22,500 nucleotides of DNA from the NCBI GenBank assembly GCA_963575745.1, contig CAUYUJ010003991.1, positions 126,001-148,500 on the forward strand, read 5' to 3'. Every line of letters begins with the position of its first letter. Position 1 is the stretch's first letter. A model generated the notes under the pieces. It made no database searches. It had not been told where the DNA came from and saw only the letters and a program-made list of their open reading frames with translations. This stretch comes from Prorocentrum cordatum (Eukaryota > Sar > Dinophyceae > Prorocentrales > Prorocentraceae). Positions 1 through 8,204 of this stretch are shown here, in pieces. A program made the position numbers and the translations under genes.

Positions 1-435
1 GCCTGGTCCGGTCTGGGGCCAGGCTAGCACTCACCATTCTTTACTGCACAGCCAGACGACTGTATGAGCTGGGCTGCTAGACGTGAAACCTTCAACCATC
101 AACATCCCTTTCCTCATCGCTACGGCAAGCCATGCCATACACCAGATTCGCGATTCGATGCAGTTCGGATGCGTTTGCATGAAAGCCAGACTTCACGTGC
201 ATACCTGGATCTGCAGATCTGGGTTTGTTAAGGTTGTTGCAAAGCGACCCTTCAAACACACCCAGAACAGCTCTTGCTCACTAAGGCTTTTCCAGGGCCA
301 GAAACCTGGTAGTGAGCAAGAGAGTTTTCTCTGGTTCCGAGTCAACTTCCGACCTTATCTGGATCTTTAGATGTTTAGATATTTAGATTTTTCTGGGTGA
401 GCGTCTTGGGCCGAATGGTCCGGGATCCGGCCTTT
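1..435. other. No gene recognised; left edge of window
   Basis: The only open frame here is a 95-codon plus-strand frame (83-370) with no recognisable motif, so I do not call it a gene. The segment is of mixed composition and holds one strong hairpin, listed separately. Near 360-395 there is a short TTTAGAT-rich stretch just before the long purine tract. Confidence 0.5.
271..322. repeat. Hairpin with perfect 13-bp arms
   Basis: CTCTTGCTCACTA at 271-283 is the exact reverse complement of TAGTGAGCAAGAG at 310-322. A further CCAGG (292-296) pairs with CCTGG (305-309) after an 8-nt bulge on the left side, leaving an 8-nt loop. This could be a structured RNA, a foldback remnant or a protein-binding palindrome. 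The sequence alone does not decide. Confidence 0.75.
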
Positions 436-920
436 CACGGAGGAGGAGGAGGAGGGGGGGGGGGGAGGAGGAGGAGGGGGAGGAGGAGGAGGAGGAGGAG
501 GAGGAGGAGGAGGGAGGGGGAGCAGGAGCAGCACCAGCAGCAGCAGCAGCTGTTGGAGCACGAGGCGGAGAGGCAGGATAAGGAGGAGGAAGAGAAGGCG
601 GAGGAGGGGGGGGAGGCGAAAGATGAGGAGGGCGAGCAGGAGGATGAGGAGCAGCAGCGGAAGCGGAAACAGCACGAGGCGGAGGGGGGGGATAAGCAGC
701 AGCGGCAGTCGTAGAAGTGGCAACTCTTATTCCGCCTCCTCTTCTTCCTCGCCCCCCTTCTCCTCGCCCCCTCCCCGTCCTCCTTCTACCCCCCCTCCCC
801 GCCACGCGTTGCGAGCTGGTTTTTCTGGCCGAGGCCAAGAGCGAGGAAACTCTTCCTTCCCCCCCACCCACCCCCTTTCCTTCCCCCCATCAGAGGAGGA
901 GGAGAGGGGCGGGGGGCATA
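436..920. repeat. GGA/GAG purine tract switching to a pyrimidine tract
   Basis: The plus strand is almost purely purine from about 436 to 705, built of GGA, GAG and CAG triplets with a G12 run at 454-465. It then flips to pyrimidine-rich TCC/CCC sequence from about 725 to 895, followed by a short GA-rich tail. The six-frame open frames over it encode only Glu, Gly, Arg, Pro, Ser or Leu homopolymers and are composition artefacts. The strand switch allows the two halves to pair as an imperfect inverted repeat, and each half alone could adopt triplex DNA. Confidence 0.85.
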
Positions 921-988
921 GGGGGGCCAAGGATGGGAGGGTGATTTTGGTTGCACCTGCTAACGTCTAATATGTGCATCTGCACCGT

Positions 989-2140
989 TCAAAGGCACTT
1001 TGCAGAAGCACGTGATTTACTGGGTTGGGTTCCAACAAGGTAAGGGAATCTAACATATGATAGCCCCCAGTCCTTCACGACCTTCGTCGCCGCACTGAGA
1101 GCGGCGGGCTTCGTCTTGACCTCCTCGGCGCTCGTGGTCCCGAACTCGGCCACGTCGCGGAAGGTCTTGGTGGGCCTGTAGTTGCCGACAATCGTGTTGT
1201 CCAGGGCCGCCTTCACCTCCTAGTGCTTTGTCATCAAGAACTCTTTGGTCTCGGCTGGGAACCCCTTCCGAATCAGTTTATTTCGGAGTGAAGGCACGTC
1301 CGCCAACTCCGCATTGATGGTCTTGGCCCACTGCTTCGCACCCTTGATCTCGACAAGCAGGAGCTCCTTGGCGGCCGCGAACTCCGCCTTCAACGGGTTA
1401 TCCTGCTTCTCCTTCTCCTTCTGGATTTCCTTCTCACGCTTCTCCTTATCTTTCTGCTCCTGCGTCTTCCTGCGCTTGTTCGGCTGCTGCCGGTTAGCTC
1501 CGCTCGAAGATGCCGACGTGCCGTCTTCGAGGCCTGGAAGGGTGGAGCTGCGCATGGCGTCGGCGACCTGCTTGTGCTCCTCAGGATTCAGATCCGCCTT
1601 CGTCTGCACGGTCGTCTTGTCGTTCTTGCCGTCAGTGCGCCCGACCACATTCGCTGTCCAGCGGCATTCTAGAATGCCCAAATCTGCAAACTGTTTCACA
1701 TGATGAGGTCGAGATTCGAGGATGTCAGTGTAGATCGCTGCGTGCTCCTTCGGCCCCGCGTACAAGGGGCCCGCCATCTGGACCTCGGTGATCCACTGCT
1801 CCGTCTCCTTGTTGCTGGTGCCGTGGTTCACCTCGCACGTCGTCTTGGCGGAGCTCTGGCCTTGCGATTGGTCGATCATGAAGCGGTGGATCCACATGCG
1901 CCTGGTCTTGTCGTCTCTCGACTGCGAGCACTTTGCATGCCACCCAGGAGCTGCAGTCCTCATCGTTGTGCCGTAAGCCGAGACGATGCGCTTCATCTGT
2001 TCTGCAGTGAGGGCATTCTTGAACTCGCCAGGTGTCACCTTGCTGATGTCCACGCCCTTCTTGGCCAGGTCGGCCCGGGCATCCTGGACCGCCTTCGGCA
2101 CGGGCTTGGCAGCGAGCAGGGCGCTCTCCTCGGCAGAAGC
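989..2140 (-). pseudogene. Gene B, 3' part: dinoflagellate-type protein of unknown function, with an in-frame TAG
   Basis: This is a minus-strand coding segment of about 380 codons with convincing mixed composition. It opens with an Ala/Lys-rich stretch (PVPKAVQDARADLAKKG), then a central part with W and C residues (PGWHAKCSQ, RRMWIHRFM, EQWITEVQMAGPLYAGP, ECRWTANVVG). A charged Lys/Glu coiled-coil-like region follows (EKREKEIQKEKEKQ), then a tail with LRNKLIRKGFP. I believe similar proteins recur among dinoflagellate gene models, but know no function. An acceptor-like CTCGCAG lies at 2141-2147, so the segment probably begins at 2140 after an intron or the GAG tract. A TAG at 1217-1219 interrupts the frame, which then continues another 75 codons to a TGA at 989-991. 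The TAG differs from CAG (Gln) by one transition. The retroelement at 2347-6310 separates this part from its presumed 5' part at 6311-6669, so the gene is probably dead at this locus. Confidence 0.6.
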
Positions 2141-2149
2141 CTGCGAGCA

Positions 2150-2331
2150 ATTCCTCCTCCTCCTTCTCGCATTCCAGCCCTTTGCCTGTCCCTCTCCTCC
2201 TCCTCCACCTCCTCCTCCTCGTCTTCCCTCCTCCTCCTCCATTCCTCCTCCTCCTCCTCCTCCTCCTTCTCCTGCTCCCCCTCCTCCCCCTCCTCCTCCT
2301 CCTCCTCCTCCTCCTCCTCCTCCTCCTCCAG
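2150..2331. repeat. CTC/TCC pyrimidine microsatellite
   Basis: A nearly pure pyrimidine tract runs here on the plus strand (GAG on the minus strand), with an uninterrupted run of CTC triplets at 2290-2328. Read on the minus strand in phase with the gene B segment at 6311-6669, it encodes a poly-Glu run directly after the peptide LPEAPL. It may therefore have been a coding acidic stretch or the start of an intron. It ends immediately left of the retroelement target site. Confidence 0.9.
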
Positions 2332-2346
2332 AGGTGCCTCTGGCAG
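2332..2346. repeat. Left target-site duplication of the retroelement
   Basis: AGGTGCCTCTGGCAG is repeated exactly at 6310-6324. The first A could belong to the A tail of the right copy, so 14 bp (2333-2346) is the secure length. Target-site duplications of this size are usual for non-LTR elements inserted by target-primed reverse transcription. Confidence 0.88.
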
Positions 2347-5300
2347 TTCCCCTCGTCGGGCCCTTTGAATGGCTGGTGCGACGAGTGCCAGGAATTCTTA
2401 CAGTCGTGGGAGGACGACCTCCTTTCGGCCAAGCAGGCTATTGTTAAGCAGCAGCAGGACAGCTGGGATCAATGGCAGGAGCAGGCTTTGGAAGGAGGGG
2501 CTAGAGGGATGCATCGCCTTGCTAAGTTAAAAGCCAAGTGGAATCCCACCGTGGTCCAGACCTGTCCTGGAGTTTTCAGCAGTAACCCCCAGCTCCTCCT
2601 TCGACGTGAAGGTGAGGAACGGGCTAAGTTTTGGCGCGCGTCTCATGTGCCTCCTGAAGTTTGCGTGCCCGACCGTGTCCACCTGCCTCGGCCGACGGCT
2701 GCTGAGCTTAGGAATGCGTCGAGCGGTTTCAGTCATCACACGTCCCAATCCCTGGATGGATTTCACCCTCGTCACTTCAGCCTCGGGTCGGACGCGGCTC
2801 TTGAAACTTTCGCGGCGCTGGTTCAAGCGATTGGGTCCCTGGGCATCTTCCCTAAACAACTGTTTTGGCTCCTCTTTCCCTTGCTTGAAAAACCGAAAGG
2901 GGGCCTGAGGCCCATTTTGTTATGTGCGGGACCCGTTCGCGTTTGGGAGAGATTGCGGCGCCCCGCCATTGTAGATTTCAACGACAGGTATCCTCGCAAG
3001 TATTGGGCCTTCGGACCAGGTAGGAGTGCTGAGGATGCTGCGTGGCATCAGGCCGTTCGGGCCGAGGTCGCGCACCATGATGATGAGGTTACGGGGGGAT
3101 TCATATGGGCTGGGACTAAGTATTACGAGTCCTTCGATCTCTCCGTGCTGAGACAGCGAGCATTAGATTATGGCATCGATGCTACGATAGTGAAGACGAC
3201 GTATAATTGTTGGCGAGGCCCGCGTCTGTTGCGGCTTGGAGCCCAATATGCTACTGTGCCCTACTTCGCCTCGTCGGGCTTACCTGCTGGAGATATCTTT
3301 AACGATGTCTTCGTTCGCGTCTATAGCATCGAGGCCTTTGATAAGCTCGTTGACAGCCATAGAGATGCGTGGCTATCCTCTTACGTTGACGACGACAGTG
3401 TGACGACGGAGGGGACGGAGGATGAGGTGATTAGCAACGTTATCCGAGCGGCAGCAGCTTTGTTCATCATCTTTAGAGATGAGCTTCGTGTGGCCGTGCA
3501 TCCTGACAAAGTTTGCACGTTTGGTAGTTCGCTCACGCTGGCCAAGAGCATTGCACGACATCTGGGGCACATGTCAGGCCAAGTATCTAACAGTGTGGTT
3601 TCACTTGGTACCGACCTTGCTCCTGGCCAGCGTCGTTCGGCACATAGAGCACTGTGGAGACGACGGACCCGCCTTCGTGATATGCGGCGGCGGCACCGCG
3701 TTCTCCAGCGATATCGTCATGCCCTCCCTCGACAGAAAGGTCGTATCGGGAAAATATATGTCTCTGGAGTTTTGCCTGTGGCCAGTTTTGGATCGGGGGT
3801 GATAGGCATGAGCAACCAAGAACTCCAGCAGGCTCGACGGGTCCTCTTAGCCTACAAGCCCCCTCATCACCAAGGTTGCCCTTTGCACGCCAAGCTCGCC
3901 ATTCTAGGCGATCCTGTGTGGCGCGCTGCGGTTGCTCCTGTACTTCACTGGGCAGGAGTCGTGTGGGCGGCGATCACGTGTCCGCAAATATCCCAGTACA
4001 CGGTTAAGGATTTGTGCCTTATCTGGCGCACGATACCCTTCGATGATGATGTCACCTGGCGGTCCCCTAGGGGACCTGTGCAACGTATGCATCTCAGCCT
4101 TCATAGACTGGGGTGGGTTTCTACGTCGGCTTTGACCCTTCGGGATGATAAGGAGAGAGAAATACACTTAGGTTACACCTCCCCTTCTATGCTCGCGCAC
4201 CTCCTGGATCTCGCTTCCCAGAGGGCCCGCGAGAGGGCCCTGGCCGAGCACGCGCCTGGCTTCGGTGGTGATCGCGTTTGTGTTGAGCCCCTCAAGAAAA
4301 TTCGGGTGCCCCAAGGGAAAGGCCTTAGCCCTCGGGAAAAATACCTGGCTCTCACATGTTTTTTTTGTAAGGGGGTGTGGACTCGTGCGCGGGCTCGCGC
4401 CTGCGGGTACCAGGCTGACGGCTTGTGCCCTCTTTGCGGGCAGACCGACAGTGTGAGACACCGACTTTGGCAGCGCATGCGCCCGGCGGCGGCCGCGGCA
4501 CGAGCCGAAGCGCTTGACGGAGTGCCCGTCGAATGGCATGCGGAGGCTCTTGAGAGTGAGGACCGTCTTTTCTTTGATGAGATGAAATGGCCTCATCCCG
4601 AAGCCTCGTACCCTCCACCTTCCCCCGAACCTAACCCACAACTGTATGATGCCTCGGGTGCGGCTGTGCCTTGGGGCGCGATCGACCTGAAGGGGCTTGA
4701 TGCGTGCGTGGGCGGTTCGGCCAGCAGACATTATACCCGTGAGCTTTCGCGGGCCTCCTACTCCTGGATCTTTCTGGGGCCCCGACCCAATGAAATTGTT
4801 GCTACTGCTCGTGGCACCGTCCTGGACACCCTCCCTCAAACATCCCAGGCCGCGGAACATCAGGCGATGGCTTTGCTTCCCATGTTCCAGCAGCTCGGGG
4901 GAAACAGGTACGGGGACAGCCTGACCGTCGTCAAGTTATGCCGTGCGGGCCCCATGCATCAAGTTTCTAGGAAGCATCGTTACGCTGGTCTGCGTCGTGG
5001 ATCGCTGCTGCATGAAGTCGCTGGCCACGCGCCCGTTGTCTCGCACACGCCAGCACACCGATAGTTGGCTACGATTGACGCTTTGCCAGAGGATGGACAT
5101 CGCATCGGCTTGGGAAACTTGCATGCAGATGCTCAGGCCAGAACAGCTCTCCTCTCTCACCCCCAACCCTCCCTGAATGAAAGAGAGGAGGTGGACAGGA
5201 AATGTAAACTACTGCGTATCGTTGCACGTGTTTGTGGAGAGGTCCTTTCGGCCTTCCCTCATGAGAAATTCGATCGTATCAGCTTTGGTCCTAGGTCCAA

Positions 5301-6102
5301 GTTTTTAAAATCAGGGGGCTGGCATGCGTGGCAGGACCTCGAACAAGGCAGGTCGCGATGTTTGCATTATCTTGCTTTATGAACCGACCCGCTTTCCAGA
5401 CCCATGCTTGGGTGCAAAGGCATGAGTAGCACGTGGCGTAAAACATTAGACGTCAGTCTTGGTCATACTCTTGCCCACTGTCGTGGCTCAAGAGGCGAGG
5501 CCGAGAAAACACTGTTATTTTGCATCGTGTGCGGAGCGTACACCTCTAGCCGCTGCCATAAGCTCGGACAGGAGTGTTCCCAACGTCGGTTGAGCGGAGC
5601 TCCGACGACGCTCCGCCGCATATACAATGGCCTTTACCCGCATTATCGTGACACCTCGAGGCTCACGAGCAGCACGAGAAAGGGCAGCTCGTTTTTGTGT
5701 TTCTCCGCGTCTCAGCCGCCGCCGCAGGGGGTGGTCGTCTCAGGAGCTCTTTCTTCTGGCCTCGTTCAAACTCCTGGTGTGATCGCGCTGCAGGCGCGGA
5801 TCCAGGCAAAGGAGGCGGCCGCCAGTTCGATTGCTAGAGCTGTCACACCCTCTCGTCAGCTCTTGTCGGCTTCGTCTCAGAGGCCCTCCAGCGCGCCTGC
5901 GCGCGAAGAGGAGCCTGCAGACGATTTTGGTGCCGACGAAGAGGCGTCGAGATTTTTGCTCGAGTCTTCTACCGATGGACAGGAGCCACGTGTGTCTCCT
6001 GGTCAACCTGTGCGCGTGGCAGCCGCGCGCCTCGCACATGACGAGGGCGAGGCTCCTTTTGGGGCAGCCGAGGAGGAGGCGTCCCTCTTTGGCCGTGCTT
6101 AA
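2347..6102 (+). pseudogene. Retroelement polyprotein: reverse transcriptase, RNase H and cysteine-rich C-terminus, with two in-frame stops
   Basis: One frame covers the whole stretch with only TAG at 5062-5064 and TGA at 5380-5382. The reverse transcriptase shows LDGFHPRHF (near 2752), LEKPKGGLRPILL (2881-2919), motif B SGLPAGD (3274-3294) and motif C YVDD (3382-3393). Motif A reads WAGTKYYESFD (3106-3138). By comparison with the usual WDxxK pattern, the catalytic Asp is Ala at 3109-3111. A finger CPLCG...H sits at 4426-4464, followed by HRLWQR where a fourth Cys ligand (TGC) would be expected instead of CGC. The RNase H-like part has VGGSAS at 4708-4725, where DGS is expected, then Glu in QAAEHQAM (4855-4857), Asp in YGDSL (4915-4917) and, beyond the TAG, GNLHADAQA (about 5113-5139). 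After the TGA comes CIVCGAYTSSRC (5521-5556), a module also seen in the relic at 18.25 kb. The long Leu-rich N-terminus readable before 2347 is microsatellite and does not belong to the element. Inactive as read. Confidence 0.85.
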
Positions 6103-6232
6103 TGCGTGCAGAGTGCGGGCACGTGTCACCAGTGGTCTGTCTCTGTTTCTGTAAGACCGTTCTGGCGCCGTGTGCTCGGTGCTCTGTGTGATTTGTTTTC
6201 TGAGCCGCCTGCGCAACGCCCCAGGTCGCTCT

Positions 6233-6266
6233 CGACCAAGGATCGCTCAGGCGATCCTCTCGGTCG
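6233..6266 (+). repeat. Hairpin in the retroelement 3' UTR
   Basis: CGACC (6233-6237) pairs with GGTCG (6262-6266), and GGATCGC (6240-6246) pairs with GCGATCC (6251-6257), leaving a 4-nt TCAG loop. It lies about 45 bp before the element's A tail. In several non-LTR families a 3' stem-loop is what the reverse transcriptase recognises on its template RNA. That role is an inference here. Confidence 0.7.
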
Positions 6267-6270
6267 CCTG

Positions 6271-6669
6271 TTAGCAGTGTTCACGCCCCTTGGGGACCGA
6301 TGACGAAAAAGGTGCCTCTGGCAGCGCGGGTGCAGCGTCGCTCTTCGCCTTGACTTCGGGCCCCACCTTGACTATGGGCTCCGACTTGATCTCCGCCTGG
6401 ACCTCGGCCTCCACCTTGACCTCGGCGCTCGCCTTGCGGGCAGCAGGTCGGCGCGTGACGGCGAGGGGCTCGCTTTCACTGTCCCGCAGCATGACCTTCT
6501 GTGAGTCCTCCAGCGTGACCTGCACCATGCCCTTGTTGATCTTCTTGCTCGTCGCCGCGCGCTGGCCCTTGATCATGGCAGGGCTGCCCGCGTCGCTGGA
6601 AGAGCTAGCCAGGGCGCTGGCCACGGCGCTCTCCGCGGAGAACTGGCACGACTTGCGCTTGCCGCCCAT
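6271..6669 (-). pseudogene. Gene B, 5' part: start codon and N-terminal region, cut by the retroelement
   Basis: The minus-strand ATG at 6667-6669 begins MGGKRKSC, followed by Ala/Ser-rich sequence, KINKGMVQVTLEDSQKV, a basic RRPAARKAS stretch, alternating Val/Glu/Lys (EVKVEAEVQAEIKSE) and APALPEAP. The true host sequence ends at about 6311. From there to the stop at 6271-6273 the frame reads antisense retroelement (SSSVPKGREHC). In the pre-insertion allele the reading would pass from LPEAP into a poly-Glu tract at 2331 and down, towards the gene B segment at 2140-989. The ATG at 6669 is preferred over the upstream one at 6723 because the basic N-terminus starts there and the spliced-leader-like site is 78 bp upstream. 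The function is unknown. The Lys/Arg content would suit a nuclear protein, but that is a guess. Confidence 0.55.
6310..6324. repeat. Right target-site duplication of the retroelement
   Basis: An exact copy of 2332-2346, immediately after the AAAAA tail at 6306-6310. On the minus strand it encodes LPEAP of gene B. Confidence 0.88.
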
Positions 6670-6746
6670 GGCGAAGTAGATCGAGAGCCGTCGAAGGGGC
6701 TCACGCGATAAGAACGATGGCACCCGAATCTGGGTGACGCAGAATC

Positions 6747-6773
6747 CTTGATAGCCAAAATGGCATTCTACGG
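6747..6773 (-). promoter_or_regulatory. Spliced-leader-like sequence upstream of gene B start
   Basis: On the minus strand the bases read CCGTAG, AAT, GCCATTTTGGCT, AT, CAAG. All 21 bases of the dinoflagellate spliced leader core (CCGTAG CCATTTTGGCT CAAG) occur in order, broken by a 4-nt and a 2-nt insertion, with a 12-nt uninterrupted core. It lies 78 bp upstream of the ATG of gene B, in the same orientation. Dinoflagellate genes that passed through an mRNA intermediate are known to carry relict leaders at this place. The insertions make it a weak match and chance is possible. Confidence 0.35.
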
Positions 6774-6781
6774 CGCGAATG

Positions 6782-7006
6782 AAATCTGAAATTACAGCTG
6801 CAATCTGTCATTTCGTCTGTAATCTGCTATTTGACATGTAATATGTAAGTGTTGTTGAGTCGGGAAAAACTATATATATATATATATATATATCAGTTTT
6901 TTCATATATATATATATATATATATGGTGTCATAGCTTTTTCAAGAAATTACAGATCTCAGATTACATATGAAATTACATATTACAGACGAAATTACAGA
7001 TTGAGC
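6782..7006. repeat. AT-rich foldback element with ATTACAG motifs
   Basis: A 23-nt segment at 6801-6823 is the reverse complement of 6981-7003 with one mismatch, and the flanking sequence on both sides is partly complementary too. The arms are built from CTGTAAT / ATTACAG words. The centre holds two (TA)n runs. The whole forms a potential hairpin of about 220 nt between genes A and B. The same ATTACAGATTACA vocabulary fills 11909-12380. It resembles a miniature inverted-repeat element, but I see no certain target duplication. Confidence 0.7.
6871..6925. repeat. Two (TA)n runs separated by a T-rich spacer
   Basis: Alternating TA of 23 nt (6871-6893) and 22 nt (6904-6925) separated by CAGTTTTTTC. 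They form the loop region of the foldback element and would melt or extrude easily. Confidence 0.95.
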
Positions 7007-7349
7007 AGACATATCCTGGCACGGGAAAACACACATCCCTGGAGGCCAGCATAAATCACCGGAAGCGGAGTATCCGGTACTTTGTTCCTTTGGAACTAAC
7101 AGGATACAGCGCTTTGCGAGCCAATCTAATGATTTTCGCTAAACCTCAGAGGTTGCTCGGCCGATCTCACTGAGAATCTCTCGGACTTATGAGCAGTAAC
7201 CATGAGGGTGGGGAGGGATGGCGAGGCGAAGGAGGGCGAGCGAGGATTGTTCGGAGGAGGGAACTGGGGGGGAGAGGAAGATATTATGGAGAGGATACGA
7301 TTGACCTTCATGCTGCGATGTCTAGCACACGCAGCCACGGCACTTTCAA
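7007..7349. other. Intergenic region between genes A and B; no gene recognised
   Basis: This stretch separates the stop of gene A (7350) from the foldback element. It contains small hairpins such as GTTCCTTTGGAAC near 7084, and a GGA/GAG-rich part at 7200-7290. Short open frames on both strands have no protein-like texture. With the foldback it makes up the intergenic spacer of a head-to-tail gene pair. Confidence 0.45.
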
Positions 7350-7851
7350 TCACGGGCTCTCGGACCGAAACGATGGGAACGGGTTCTTGCGGCTCGCGTT
7401 GGAGCTCGCTCCAGAATGATTCCGCTTGAGCCCTCTCTGGGGCCTAGGTGATTCATCCACCTGAATTGTCGGCCCGCCTGGGCCTGCGCTGCTAGCGCTG
7501 CTACCTACATTGCCGCCCTCGGTGAAGCTCTGCGCGAGCTTCTCGTCGGCTTCGAACTGCCGCGCCTGCCTGACAGCGGAGTCCGTCTCGCTGCTGCTCT
7601 CGCTGTTCTTCTCGGCGTCGTCGCCGCGAGTGGCTGCGCCCTTCATCTTGGACGGCTCGACCTCGGCACCGTCGCTGAGCATCGCAATGGGGTCGGCCTT
7701 GTCGCTGACGGACGACAGCTCTTCCACGGGATCTCGTTCTGGCGAGGGCGGCCGTTGTTCCTCGAGCCACTTCAAGCCCTCGGTGAAGTCGGACTCGTTC
7801 TCAGCCCCGAGAAACGCAGGTGCCGCGAATCTGCGCGGCTCCTGCTGGGAC
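7350..7851 (-). CDS. Gene A, last exon-like segment: acidic Ser-rich C-terminus, unknown function
   Basis: The minus-strand frame is open from an acceptor-like GTGCAG at 7852-7857 down to TGA at 7350-7352, about 165 codons. The product is acidic and Ser-rich and probably disordered. It contains FLGAENESDFTEGLKWLEEQ, a PSPERDPVEEL stretch, EADEKLAQSFTEGG and a basic end with KNPFPSFRSESP. The NPFPxFR motif also appears in the segment at 9819-10253 (NPFPAFR), suggesting an internal duplication or a short linear motif. Upstream of the acceptor lies a pyrimidine-rich tract on this strand, as expected before a 3' splice site. No known domain is recognised. Confidence 0.5.
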
Positions 7852-7924
7852 CTGCACTTTGCGAAGATACCATAGAACATCGATGTCCACCTACAGGGGG
7901 AGTTCCTCTCTGCCCCCCAGCACG

Positions 7925-8006
7925 CGCGCGCGAGGATGAGGAAGAGAAAAATTATGCGGAGGAGCGGGGGGGGGGGGGGGAGGAGGGGGAGGAGGGGAGG
8001 GCGAGG

Positions 8007-8044
<38 letters not shown>

Positions 8045-8046
8045 GT
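7925..8046. repeat. Purine tract with G17 run, then (AT)n
   Basis: A G17 run occupies 7964-7980 and is followed by GGA/GGGGA repeats to about 8007. An alternating AT run then covers 8011-8039 and continues imperfectly to 8046. A second GA/GGA-rich stretch follows at 8080-8200. On the minus strand this is a pyrimidine tract inside a presumed intron of gene A. Confidence 0.92.
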
Positions 8047-8204
8047 ATTTAAATATAAAATATGAATGATACTATATAGCAGGAGGAGGGGAAGGAAGCG
8101 GGGGGGGAAGACGCGGCAGAGGAGAAGGATGCGGAGGAGAACGGGGATGTATATTAGATGGGCGAGGAGGAGGAGGAGGGGGAGGAGGAGGATGGCGCGC
8201 CCAC

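Larger units (their letters stand above)
2347..6310 (+). mobile_element. 5'-truncated non-LTR retrotransposon inserted in gene B
   Basis: The insert is 3964 bp, bounded by a 14-15 bp direct repeat and ending in GACGAAAAA, a short A tail. Going 5' to 3' it holds a linker, a reverse transcriptase domain, a cysteine/histidine finger, an RNase H-like domain, a cysteine-rich C-terminal module and a short 3' UTR with a hairpin. No apurinic-type endonuclease domain is present, so the 5' end is truncated, as expected from incomplete reverse transcription. It lies in plus orientation, antisense to gene B, next to a (CTC)n tract. The perfect duplication and absence of frameshifts point to a fairly recent insertion, yet point mutations have hit several active-site residues. 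A related older relic lies at about 17.36-18.64 kb. Confidence 0.88.

Noticed and set aside
367-871. Leu-rich or Pro/Ser-rich open frames that look like membrane segments
   Set aside because: They are direct translations of GGA/TCC triplets in different phases, not proteins.
2182-2346. Leu-rich N-terminus of the long retroelement frame as a signal or membrane segment
   Set aside because: It is (CTC)n microsatellite plus the target-site copy, and lies outside the element's 5' end.
1217-5382. Reassigned TAG and TGA codons in a variant genetic code
   Set aside because: Only three such codons occur, in degraded or interrupted genes, while other stops end plausible frames normally. Nonsense mutation is simpler.
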